Of a stretch of DNA of 64,000 nt, positions 1 to 9,989 are shown piece after piece; positions within the stretch are counted from its first letter, which is position 1, and every line of letters starts with the position of its first letter. Below the pieces are notes generated by a model. It was not told where the DNA came from. It made no database searches and saw nothing but the letters and a program-made list of their open reading frames with translations. The position numbers were made by a program, and so were the translations under genes. Source of the DNA: Tulasnella sp. 424 (Eukaryota > Basidiomycota > Agaricomycetes > Cantharellales > Tulasnellaceae); assembly GCA_019633425.1 (NCBI GenBank), contig WSUB01000005.1, forward strand, positions 248,001-312,000, in the 5' to 3' direction.

Positions 1-1
1 C

Positions 2-976
2 GCTCACTACCTCGGCGAAGCTCCCTTCGATGACAAGCACACTCCTCGCGACCACTTCGTCACTGCTCTCGTCACCATGGGTGAAGGTTACCACAACTTC
101 CATCATCAATTCCCCATGGACTACCGCAACGCCATCAAGTGGTACCAATACGACCCTACCAAGTGGTTCATCGTTGCTATGCAGTGGATGGGTTTGGCTT
201 ACCAGCTCAAGGCCTTCCCCGAAAACGAAGTCAAGAAGGGACAATTGACCATGGAATTGAAGAAGTTGAAGGCCAAGACCGACAACATTGAGTGGCCCGT
301 CGACTCTAATGACCTCCCCGTCGTCAGCTGGGAATCTTGTACGTTTGATCAATGATTTTCAACCGAGCGTGTATGCTGATTACAATTCATCTCTTACAGT
401 CCAAGAACAAGCCCAGACTCGTCCTTTGGTCCTCATCTCCGGCTTCATCCACGACGTCTCTGCTTTCATGGAGGAGCACCCTGGTGGCCGTCACTTGATC
501 AAGAAGAACCTCGGCAGGGACGCTACGACTGCTTTCTTCGGTGGTGTCTACGATCACTCTAATGCCGCTCACAACGTACGTTCTTTCGCATACCTTTCTT
601 GTTTACTTGTCCTTAACCTGGGTGTCTACTTTAGCTCTTGGCCATGATGCGCGTCGGTGTCCTCCACGGCGGTCTCGAACTCGAAGCCGACAAGCTCCGC
701 GCCATCCCTCCTTCCCAACGCCTCCAAATCGTCGAAGCCTACTCGTGCGACGCCATCATCCCCGTCACGTCCACTTACACAGGCCCCAAGAGCCATTTCG
801 CCGCTACCCCCGCCCTCTCTGTGTCCTCTTCCCCTCTTGACTCCCCCGTCTCCTCTGCTCGCTCTTCTCCCCCGCCTCAGACCCCACCGATGCTTGCTTC
901 CCCAAGCAGGCCAGCGGCGGTTTCTAGCAAGAGCACTGATGACATTGAGGTGTTGAAGTTGGATGCTTCCTCGTAG
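2..976 (+). CDS. OLE1: Delta-9 fatty acid desaturase (stearoyl-CoA desaturase) with C-terminal cytochrome b5 domain, 5' end outside window
   Basis: Exons read as 2..338, 400..575 and 635..976, with GT-AG introns of 61 and 59 bases; phases join cleanly. The first exon holds the end of the desaturase domain with the third histidine box (GEGYHNFHHQF). The second and third exons encode a cytochrome b5-like domain with the haem-ligand motif EEHPGG and a second histidine in YDHSNAAH. In this family the enzyme sits in the ER membrane and makes palmitoleoyl- and oleoyl-CoA using electrons from its own b5 domain. The last roughly 60 residues are a Ser/Pro-rich tail ending DASS. The N-terminal part lies left of the window, so the start is not seen. 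The 3' part of this gene (from about 803) is copied at 3235 downstream, where it is broken. Confidence 0.93.
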
Positions 977-1211
977 AAGCTATAAGGTCAACAACATAGT
1001 AAAATTGGTTTTTGGCTTTTTGTAGTAGAGACGGTAGGGTGTTTATATACGGTTCTTGTTCACCCCCTTCATTCTTTGGGCTATTATTGTAGATCGCTAC
1101 CTCCCCCCATCCACCACGCCTTTTTGTGCGCACTATTAAAGTATATACAGCGTCACGACACATTACGATGTCCATAGAGTTAATATATTGTACAACAACA
1201 CTAAAACCGAG

Positions 1212-2259
1212 CTATTCTTTGGCCACATAATCCGCTCCAAGCTGAAAGTCCCGGAGGTAGGGACTATTCTGCCTGAGGTGTGGCGTGATCCGTTCGAGGC
1301 GGTTTGGGCGAGGACAAGGGCTGAGACTGAGTTGTCTGAGGGAGGGGAACGACGACCTCGCGATCATTGCAAGCACTTCTCCTGACACACCGGCATCACC
1401 GGTATAATGAAACTTCTCCAATTTCGGAAACACCGATACTTGGTCTTCCAGCCAGGCGGTTTCGTATCCAACTGCAAAGCCCTGCGTCTCCCTGAACCAA
1501 ATCTCGACGAGATTCGAGCAGTTGGGCAGATCCCTCCACCAACCGTGATGGGTGGAAGACGTGTGGCAGTACAACACCCGCAATTGAGTAAATGGCGAAA
1601 CCTTGGGGAGGCTCCGCGTGAACGGGTAGTCCACAGAAATCTCCTCCACTTCCGGCCAAGGCTGGGCCAACGATCCAGCTTGCCAGTCGAGGTTTCTCCG
1701 CCCTGGAAGTTCCATGGTTCGGCGCATCAAGATCGACTTTATTGGTGCACCCGAACACACGGTCGAGACGGTACGGAAATCGGTATCCCGCATTTGGATG
1801 ATGAGCTTCCGAACGTTTCGGAAGGGGACGTCGTCGAGGTGTTGGCCTTGACAGTCGTTGAAATACGCAACGGCTGCTGGAAGAAGAATCAAGTTGGGCT
1901 TGAGACTCGTTACTTTGTTGGATACGGATATGAATTTATTCCAGGTGGCATCGTCGACATTCCAGGAGGGTACCTGGAGCCGATAGAGAGAAGGTCCCCG
2001 ACCATAAGCCATAATCAGCACCAGATGCGTTATTTGACGCGGAAAGTACAAAAAAAATCATTCTTACATCAGAGTTTTCCGTGATGTGTAGAATTTTCAA
2101 CACGTCGGACAACGGCACCTCGCCAATCCTCCAACGAACGTCCAAGGCCCATTCCGTCCATTGCCTACAGACGAAAGCGAAGTTGAGCAGGTCCTTTGGG
2201 GAGTTACTGTGTTCGAAAACTATTGCCATGAGTTCTGGTATTGTGAGGGCTGATGCCAT
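1212..2259 (-). CDS. F-box protein, array member A (317 aa)
   Basis: Two exons: 2259..2068 and 1973..1212, joined by a 94-base intron (GTAAGA...CCAG) in phase 0. Residues 1-64 form an F-box-like helix bundle (TIPELMAIVFEHS, then FVCRQWTEWALDVRWR). The rest is a leucine-rich-repeat-like region with periodic motifs such as FTQLRVLYC and FPSLRQLSLSP. F-box proteins generally bind Skp1 and present substrates to an SCF ubiquitin ligase; the substrate here cannot be told. It lies tail-to-tail with OLE1, 235 bases apart. The ATG at 2259 sits at the same place as the starts of the paralogues at 6046 and 7725. It shows no frame breaks, unlike the copy at 3649..4695. Confidence 0.75.
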
Positions 2260-2599
2260 GTTGTCGATTTGCGTCGGTGGTCGAGTTGCTCGGCGACCCT
2301 GCTCTCAAAAACACTGAAACGTACATCGCGTTCTTCTACGCTCCCGCGGTTGGTGTGATAACGGACAATAATTAATCGCAGCTCTTGTTTCCCCCAGCTT
2401 GAAACAGACGATGACCCTGCAACCCTTTCTTTCGTAATCTACGCTTTGGGGGACGTCAGTGCATACTCGGGTTAAATATCAGGAGCCTCTTTCTTAATAC
2501 AATTGTAGGATCATGCTTACCATTTCATACACGGTCGGGATTCGGGCCTGAGTGAATAGCGGCATGTCGCGACGTTGCAAGTGGTCTAAGGGGACGAAG

Positions 2600-3232
2600 C
2601 ACGGCGGGAGCTTCCTCCATTTAGCAGTCCCCGGACCAACAAGGACAAGCATACGGGATGGAACAGACGCCTCTTTTGTTGTGTATGGATACAACAATGA
2701 TACAGCTGTGTTAGAGTTGAACGAAGGGGAAGTACAACGAATAAAGGGTAGAATCATTCGTCCATGCCGGTTTTTCGTTATATCGAGAAGCTTCCACATC
2801 TCGAATCCCACCCGACGCCTATCGCCCATTCCGTCCAGGGGCGACAGACGAGCACAACTTTCAGCAAGTCCTTGTAGCACTAGCTCCACTCGGGGGTTGG
2901 CACCACGATTTCTGGTGGGTAATTGACACGATTGATCGGAGAACGAGGAGCGCGGGTATATACGGCGAAAGGCTGAGGGAGGTAGTGAACCATGGTCCAA
3001 GCAGTGTGTCGGCCGTAGTCCTCCGAGCCTCGTTGGCTTTTTCAGACTGAGCTTGATTATTTCGCAAAGTGTGATGGGACTCGTGCTGTTTGACGATTAC
3101 CATACCGCGCGCATGAAGGGTTCTTCGAGTGATGTTTCTTGCTGAGGTTTAGTCGCAGTGCCCCCTATACTTGTTGACGATGTAGCACGCATAACTACAA
3201 AATGTATATTGGCACGAGGTAACGGCAGAATT
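2600..3232 (-). pseudogene. F-box exon-1 remnant B with flanking array sequence
   Basis: On the minus strand, around 2800-2990, several frames carry pieces of an F-box N-terminus (WTEWAI/RRVGFEMWKLL in one frame, YQKSWCQPPSG in another), so the reading frame is lost. The sequence from about 2600 to 2740 matches 6092-6240, and 3098-3232 matches 6590-6690. This is therefore an old copy of the same unit that lies upstream of array member D. The match stops abruptly at about 3232, where the copied OLE1 tail begins. No ORF here is likely to be expressed. Confidence 0.55.
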
Positions 3233-3234
3233 GC

Positions 3235-3640
3235 GCTACCCCCGCCCTCTCTGTGTCCCCTTCCCCTCTCGACTCCCCCGTCTCTTCTGCCCCCGCTCGT
3301 TTCCCCCACCTCAAACCCCACCGATGCTTGCTTCCCCAAGCAGGCCAGCGGCGGTTTCCAGCAAGAGCACTGACGATATTGAGGTGTTGAAGTTGGATGC
3401 TTTCTCGTAAAAGCTATGAGGTCAACAGTAGTAAAAGTGGTTCTTGACCTTTTGTGTAGTAGAGGCGGTAGGGTGCTTATATGTGTCAATGGTTCTTGTT
3501 CACCCCCTTCATTCCTTGGGCTATTATGGTAGATCGCTACCCTCCCGCCATCCACCATTTTTTGTGCGCACTCTTAAAGTATATACAGCGTCACGACACC
3601 TTACGATGTCCATAGAGTTAATATATTGTACAACACACTA
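3235..3640 (+). pseudogene. Duplicated tail of OLE1 (last ~57 codons plus 3' flank), broken
   Basis: This stretch closely repeats 803..1205: the Ser/Pro-rich end of the OLE1 coding region, the stop region and the 3' flank. Shared blocks include CTTCCCCAAGCAGGCCAGCG and the segment around TTAATATATTGTACAACA just before the F-box stop. It has small indels relative to OLE1 in the Pro-rich part and no upstream desaturase sequence, so it cannot make a desaturase. It fixes the left edge of a duplicated segment of about 1.4 kb that also carried the F-box gene next door. Confidence 0.85.
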
Positions 3641-3648
3641 AACCCGAG

Positions 3649-4695
3649 CTACTCTTTGGCCACATATTCCGCTCCAAGCTGAAAGTCCCGGAGGTAGAGA
3701 CTGTTCTGCCTGAGGTGTGGCGTGATCCGTTCGAGGAGGTTTGGGCGAGGACAAGGGCTGAGACTGAGTTGTCTGAGGATGGGGAACAACGACATTGTGA
3801 TCATTCCAAGCGCATGTTGTGACCCCCCGGTATAATGGAATTTCTCCAATTTCGGAAAAAAAACGATACTTGGTCTTCCGGCCAGGTGGGTCCGTAGTCA
3901 CCGCAATACGTCTCCCTTAACTGCAGCTCGACGAGATTTGAGCAGTTAGCCAAATCCCTCCACCAACCAAGATCGATGCGGAACGAGTGGCAGCGTAACA
4001 CCCGCAATCGAGTAAATGGCGAAAATGTGGGGGCGCCAAACGCGATTTCGTAGGACACGGAAATTTCCTCCACTTCCGGACAAGGCTGGGCCAACGATGG
4101 GGCCGGCGGGGCTTGATAGTTCCAGCCCCGGCTGCTCAGGGTTGCACCCGCATTCATGGCCAGGTTCATCAAGATCGATTTTACTGGTGCACTCAAACAC
4201 GCGGTGGAGACGGTACGGAAATCGGTATCGTCCATGTGGATGATGAGCTTCCGAAGGGGAGGTCGTTGATGTGTTGGTTTCGACAGCGGTCGAAATACAT
4301 TGCGGCCCCTGGAAGAAGGACCAAATTAGGCTTGAGTCTCGTTACTTTGTTGGATACGGCTATGAATTTATCCCAGGCGGCGTCGTCGACGTCCCAGGGG
4401 GGTACCTGGTGCGGGGAGGGAGGAGGTCCCCGACCAGAACCCATCATCAGCACCGGATGCGTTATTTAACCCGGAAAGTACAAATAAACAATATTCTTAC
4501 ATCAAAGTTCTCCGTTATATGTAGAATTTTTAACACCTCGGGCAACGGCACGCCGCACGTCCTCCACCCAACGTCTATTGCCCATTCCGACCAGGAACGG
4601 TAAACGAGCGCGTAATTCAGCAGCCCCTTGTGGCTCTGGGTCCACTCGAATACTGAAACGAGGATTTCTGGGGGGACTCTGGTACCCGATGCCAT
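3649..4695 (-). pseudogene. F-box pseudogene, array member C (copy of A)
   Basis: Exon 1 is 4695..4501 (65 codons, ending ILHITENFD). The second exon runs from about 4413 to 3649 in three successive frames. Comparison with member A shows two lesions. One is a 10-base deletion near 4247, between TCCGAA-like near repeats. The other is a net two-base insertion within an A-run at about 3855-3862. Downstream of each lesion the protein resumes in another frame (DDTDFRTVSTA, then MEKFHYTGG) and ends QLGAEYVAKE, almost the same as the end of A. Exon 1 differs from A more than the rest of the gene does, which may reflect recombination with another family member. Confidence 0.85.
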
Positions 4696-5060
4696 TATTG
4701 AGAGTGATGAGCGGTCCGGGGGTGAAAGGAGGGATGTGGTTGAAATTAAAGGTGCCTTTCGGCCGCGATCCCCGAGCCCCGTTGACTTTTCTATGACGCT
4801 ACTCGACCTCTTTTAAGATCGAGTCTAAATCTTGAACTGACCATGATACGATTGTTGCTGTTTGACGAGCCGCGCATCGCGTAATAAAGGACTCTTGAAA
4901 GTTGTTTGTTTTGTTTTTTTTGCTCGCGCGATCGGGAGGTACCAGTCCCTGTCTTTATCTACGATTCAGTAAGCACGACCATAGTTTATATATCGGCACA
5001 AGATAACAGCAAAGTTTTAAAAGCAAGGGCAAGTACTACCAGCTACACAACGGTACCCTA
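4696..5060. other. Intergenic segment of the F-box array
   Basis: No gene seen. The right-hand part (about 4865-5060) is a diverged copy of 6586-6735: both run from a GACGAG...CCGCGCAT block, through a TATATTGGCAC-like block, to the CTATCAAAACCGAAGA block that includes the stop of the next F-box gene. It is thus the 3'-side boundary of the array unit. Confidence 0.5.
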
Positions 5061-6046
5061 TCAAAACCGAAGATTAGGACTCCATTCTTTGAGAGGAATT
5101 CCCGCCCGCTCCATTCCATCCACCGACAAGTTACGACTGCCGAAGGAAAGGTGATCTAGGACCGGAAATCTTGACCTGGATAGGATAGTAGGAGCGATCT
5201 CCTCCCTGACGTCAAGCAATAGGCTTCGCAGGGCTGGGAATGTCACCTCTTCGAACTCTCCCTCCCATCTTTCCCCTCCGGACCGAGACGTTTCTTCCAG
5301 TTGCAACTCGCGTAGTCTCCTGCAACATGACAAGGCCTTCCACCACGGATAATTGATGCTGAGCTGGCGACATGATAGCCTCCGCAGCTCAGAAATTGAG
5401 TCGAGCTCCGGAATGTACGTGAAACCCGGCAAGTCAAGCTCCATGTCGGTAATCGTAGGCGTCTCCCCGATGCCTTCCCAGAGAACCGTTACGAATTCTC
5501 TAAACTTTGTGTCATGATCTTCCAAAGACCCGTCACATAGCCTGTACAAAGATAGCGCCGGGAATTTGAAAAGGAGAAACACAACCCACAAGTTGATCTG
5601 GCACAGAACAACTGTGAGTTTCTGCACTCGTTGGAACGCTTTTTCGCTCGAGTGATCGATCCAAGTTCTGAGTTGATACCAATCGTCCGGAAGGGCGAAG
5701 TCGCAGACAGCGCTCGTGACCTTGGTTGATATCGCCATGAACGCAGCCCACTGCTCATCAGTGAAGTCCTCATACTGAGTGCTATCCTAAGAAGATGACC
5801 GAAATTGGAATCCATGAAGTATCAGGTGGATGCACGACTTACGGTATTATCATCGATGGAGTTGGCTACGGATAGCAGGGGATATAACATCGCAGACATT
5901 GGCACGTCGCAATTCCTCCAACGAACGTCCAAGGCCCATTCCGTCCATTGCCTACAGACCAAGGCGAAGTTGAGCAGGTCTTTTTGGGACTGACTATGTT
6001 CGAAAACCATTCTCATGAGTTCTGGTGTTGTGAGGACTGATGCCAT
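5061..6046 (-). CDS. F-box protein, array member D (309 aa)
   Basis: Exons 6046..5843 and 5786..5061, with a 56-base intron (GTAAGT...TTAG) in phase 0. The F-box lies in residues 1-45 (TTPELMRMVFEHS, LVCRQWTEWALDVRWR). The remainder is LRR-like, with repeats such as DMELDLPGFTYIP, ELRRLSCRQ and ALRSLLLDV. The frame is uninterrupted and splice sites are good, so it is probably functional. It is closest to the broken gene at 6736..7725. The likely role is substrate recognition in an SCF ubiquitin ligase, inferred from the family only. Confidence 0.8.
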
Positions 6047-6091
6047 GTCGTCGGTTCGTGTCGGCGGTGGTCTAAGGGGACGAAGCACCTG

Positions 6092-6700
6092 CGGAGCTTC
6101 CTTCATTTAGCAGTCCCCGGACCAACAAGGACAAGCATACGGATGGAACAGACGCCTATTTGCTTCGTATCGATACAACACTGATACAGCCGTGTTAGAG
6201 TGGAACGAAGAGGAAGTACAACAAATAAAGGTTAGAATCGTTCGTCCTTGCCGAGTTTCCCTTATATCCAGAAGCTTCGAGATCTCGAATTAATTCCTTT
6301 GGACCTCTCTCATCCCCCACCCGACGCTCATCGCCCAATCCGTCCAAAGGCCATAGACGAGCACGAAGTTCAGCAAGTCCTTGCGGCATTGGGCTCCACT
6401 CGGAGGTTGACACCACGATTTCTGGTGGGTAATCGACACGATAAGTGGTATACACGGTGAAAGGCTAAGGGAGGTGGTGAACCATGGTCCAAGAAGTATA
6501 TCTGCCGTAGTCTTCCGAGCGCCGTTGACCTTTTCGGACCGAGCTTGATTCTTAAACAAAATGTTGTAGGATTCGTACCGTTTGACGAGTACCATACTCC
6601 GCGCATGAAGGGTCCTACGAGTGATGTCCGCCTATACAAAGTGGCACATATAACTACAAAATGTATATTGGCACGGGGTAACAACAGAATTGCAAGGTCG
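6092..6700 (-). pseudogene. F-box exon-1 remnant E
   Basis: A minus-strand fragment around 6290-6460 encodes an F-box-like start in broken frames (YPPEIVVSTSEWS in one, KDLLNFVLVYGLWTDWAM in another). There is no LRR exon attached; the downstream side runs straight into the upstream region of member D. The stretch 6092-6240 matches 2600-2740 and, more weakly, 7800-7920. The upstream part (6586-6700) matches 3098-3232 and 4865-5040. Confidence 0.55.
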
Positions 6701-6735
6701 GAAGCAAATCCTATCGCCTACACTACCGGAGCCTA

Positions 6736-7725
6736 TCAAAACCGAAGAAGCGGACTCCATTTATTGAGATGAACTCTCGCGCGGCCCATCTCATCTGCAG
6801 ACAAGCAACGACTGCCAAAGGAAAGATTATCTAGAGCCGGAAATCTTGACCTGGATATAATGGTAGCAGCCATCACTTCCTCAACGTCAAGCAACAGGCT
6901 TCGCAAGACTGGGAATGTCACATCACCAAGTTCGACCCCCCAGTCTCGCCCTAGAGACGTTTCTTCTAGTCGCAGCTCGCTCAATTGCTCGCACAACGAT
7001 AAGATCCTCCACCAAAGTTGAACTATTTTATGGCGGTGACATGATAACCTTCGCAGCTCGCGCATTGAGTTGAGGGGCGGAATGACCGTGAAACCCGGCA
7101 AGTCAAGTTCCACGTCAGTAATCGTTGGATTTCTCTGAATAATATCGCGGAATATGAGTGTGAGCTCGGTATGCTTCGGGTACTTGTTGCCCGGAGCCCC
7201 TTCACACAGCCTGTATGAAGAGAGCGCCGGAGATTCGCTGACAAAATACGCAGGCCACGTGCGAGTCTCGCCCAGAACAACCGTGAGTTTCTGGACTCGC
7301 TGGAACGGTTTTTCGCTCGAGTGATCGATCCGGGTTTTGAGTGGTTGATGCAAATCGTCCGGAAGGGCGAAGTCGCAGACAACGCTTGTGACCTTGGTCG
7401 ATATTGCCATAAATGCCGCCCACTGTTCATCAGTGAAGTCCTGGTGCTGGGTGCTATTCTAAAAAGATGATCGAGATTAGGCTCCGTGGAATATCAGGTA
7501 GGAGGACGACTTACGGTACTAGCCTCGATGGAGTTGACTAAAGAAAGCAGGGGGCGGAGAACCGCGGACATTGGCAATATGTACATCGCAATTCCTCCAA
7601 CGAACGTCTAAGACCCAGTCCGTCCATTGCGTACAGGCTAAGGCAAAGTTGAGCAGGTCTTTTTGGGACCGAGTATACCCGAGCACCATTATCACGAGTT
7701 CTGGTATCGTGAGGAATGATGCCAT
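6736..7725 (-). pseudogene. F-box gene F broken by a 7-base insertion in exon 1
   Basis: Exon 1 starts at 7725 (MASFLTIPELVIMV) and has the F-box, but compared with member D it carries seven extra bases (ATATGTA on the plus strand, near 7577). The frame then runs to a stop just before the conserved splice donor at about 7514. After the insertion, another frame is clearly conserved with D (PMSAVLRPLLSLVNSIE). Exon 2 (from about 7458 to 6736) is fully open and similar to D (DVELDLPGFTVIP, VLRSLLLDVEE). Either the gene is recently dead or an unusual splice removes the insertion. Confidence 0.7.
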
Positions 7726-8073
7726 GTCGTCGGTTTGTATGGGTGGTGGTGGAGTCCAGGGGATGATGGGGATTTTCCCCATTTGGCGGTACCCGAACAA
7801 CAGGAAAATAGTATGTACGAACAGAACTGGCACCTCTTTTGTTACTTATGAAGACAATAATAATACAGCTATGATAGAGTATAACGAAGGGGGAAGTCAA
7901 AAAGAAGAAAGGTGGTGGTATTAGAGCGTGGTGATCCAGAAACAGTCGCTGGACGAACACTCGAACAGAATGGATGTGGGGCAAAGCGGATCTAGGGCCC
8001 ATTTTGGTGTGTGGGATCTAGACCGGATCAAGGATCAAAATGGGACCAAAATGGCTTTGATGGGTAGTTCGAC
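7726..8073. other. Upstream region of the F-box array; no gene
   Basis: About 7800-7920 is a faint copy of the block seen at 2640-2740 and 6130-6240 (shared ATACAGCT...GAACGAAG-type sequence). The rest up to the stop of the next gene shows nothing I recognise. Confidence 0.4.
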
Positions 8074-9146
8074 TTACGAGTCAACGGTAGGATGGTCTTC
8101 CGTCCACGACGTGGCTGCTTCGCCCAAAGGATAGGTCGTCTGACAGGATCCGCAAACCACGGCATCCTCGTGCTCGGTAGATATCGACAAAGGTGAGTGA
8201 TGACACTGGGGGCACTGGTCTCCGAGGAGGTGGTTGAGGAAATAGTTCCGAGAATCGTTTCCGGGTCTGGTGTCTGAAGTCTTGTCATTTCGGATGGTCG
8301 ACTGAGACGAAGATACGCCAGAGTTGGGGGCAGCTTCGCTCTGGAGGTAGTCCTCGTATGCGGAGAGAAGTTGGTCGTCATCTTCATCGAAGTAGCCTTC
8401 CAAGTCGTCAGGGGCTTCTTCTGGAGAAGTCCCAAGTCAGTGGGCAGTGCCGCAAATGATGAAATTGGCGAGCGCAATTACCTTGTGGCTCGTCACCCTC
8501 CTCCCATTCTGCAAGATCCTCGATGTCGGGGTCGAAAGAAGAGCCAACCTGACGCTCAAACAAATACATTTGGGTGTGTTGTTCCCGCCGTTTTTGATCT
8601 GCCATAAGTCTCAGATACAGCTGAAATAAAGGAAGTAATGATCTGAAATAAGCGACGAGCTCGCTCGAGAGGGAGTGGACATGAATGACCTACCGAGTCG
8701 TCAACCTCATCCTTGGTCTCATCTTCGTCGTCACCGTCCGAGCTCATTTCAACGTCGCTGCTCCCTGCTTCACTCGAACTACTCGCGTACTTTCGTTTCT
8801 CCTTCTCCTGTGCTTTCTTTCTATCCTTGGCCACGCGTGCTGCACACTTTGCGATGATTTTGTCCCGCAGAAACCCATTGACGGGAGGCTCCGGCGCTGG
8901 GGTCAATGAATAAGCTGGGCGGCGCGCTTTATATTGGGCTTTTCGATTAGAGGGTAAACTTGCAGAAGCCGAAGATGAGAGTGAAGAACGGGCGCTACGT
9001 CCTTTGTGAGTCGAGTATGGGTTGAGCGGCGACGATGGAGCGCATGGAGATGAGCTCTGATGGCTCAACGTGTGCGGAGAGGCTTCACTGGACTGAAGTG
9101 GTTGTAGCGGAGACCTTGCAGGAGTAAAGAAATGTATGCTGGCCAT
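8074..9146 (-). CDS. Probable RPA-interacting protein (RIP/RPAIN-like), 312 aa
   Basis: Exons 9146..8694, 8620..8482 and 8420..8074, with introns of 73 and 61 bases; phases agree and the sum is 313 codons. The N-terminal 90 residues are Ser/Pro-rich, followed by a basic helix (FLRDKIIAKCAARVAKDRKK) and an acidic linker. Exon 2 holds the conserved-looking block YLFERQVGSSFDPDIEDL. The C-terminus has a zinc-ribbon-like CPQCHHSP...VVCGSCQTTYPL. A basic N-terminal helix plus a C-terminal four-cysteine domain is the layout of RPA-interacting proteins, which import replication protein A into the nucleus. The family call rests on that layout, not on an alignment; another small zinc-ribbon nuclear protein is possible. 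Confidence 0.6.
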
Positions 9147-9989
9147 TGCGAGTAGCGTTTTGCGTTCGTATGTCGGTGTCGCCTGTGGCAGTAAAAGTGG
9201 AGAGAGTCGGCTGGGAGTGGATTTGGACTTTGGCCGAAGCGTGACCCCGCGTGACAACCTGTGACTGCGTCTTCCGTCCTGAGACAAACAACAAGCGTTC
9301 GGCTCTTCCCAACACTGGACAACCATCCTCTTTCAAGACCCAACAAAGGTGTCGTCACGGTGCACTCAACTTTTAATATCCATCTGTGCGGCCTTTTTCT
9401 TTTTGGCGAAAAGTCTGCATAGAACGGTGGCGGTGGTAGGGGCTTCGTTTCTACAGACGTAGAGGATTATGCGGACCGTGGATTGGCTGGAGGGCTGGTT
9501 CGATGGCTTCGGATAGAAGGACATCTCTTATCCTCGCTAATTTGCAAAAGTACAGACGCACAAGGCTCTGGGAGTTACCGCATTGCGGCATTCCGGACAC
9601 TCTTCACCCGGTAAACTCGTCTTGCCCACCGTCCTCCGCAATCCCTTCGACTGGGCTGGGAACAATGCCTCGCAGCAATTCGGTAAGCTCTCCGGCTTAA
9701 TTGCCTTGGGAGCGAGGTGTTCCAAACTCAACTAGCTGCTCTATCCCATCACAGGTTCACTCGGCGCTTCCACTGGAGGTTATCCGATGCCATCAGGAAC
9801 ATGCGGCACTGATGCGCCTTTTATGCCCACCACTTGTTTCAATTCTTCACAACTCAAGCTGCCTTCGAAAGGTCGATATTGGGGCATTTCTGACGTAAAC
9901 CATCAAGCACAGCCAAACTTTAGGGGCGGTTTAAGTTCCAGTGGATCCTTTGGCAGAACGTTCACTTCGCTCCACCTCCATCTACCACC
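9147..9989. other. Divergent intergenic region, no gene seen
   Basis: 843 bases separate the minus-strand RPA-interacting-like gene from the plus-strand coiled-coil gene. It presumably holds both promoters. Short ORFs here have no similarity I recognise. Confidence 0.4.

Noticed and set aside
1407..2084. 225-codon plus-strand ORF
   Set aside because: Antisense to F-box A; no splice or domain support.
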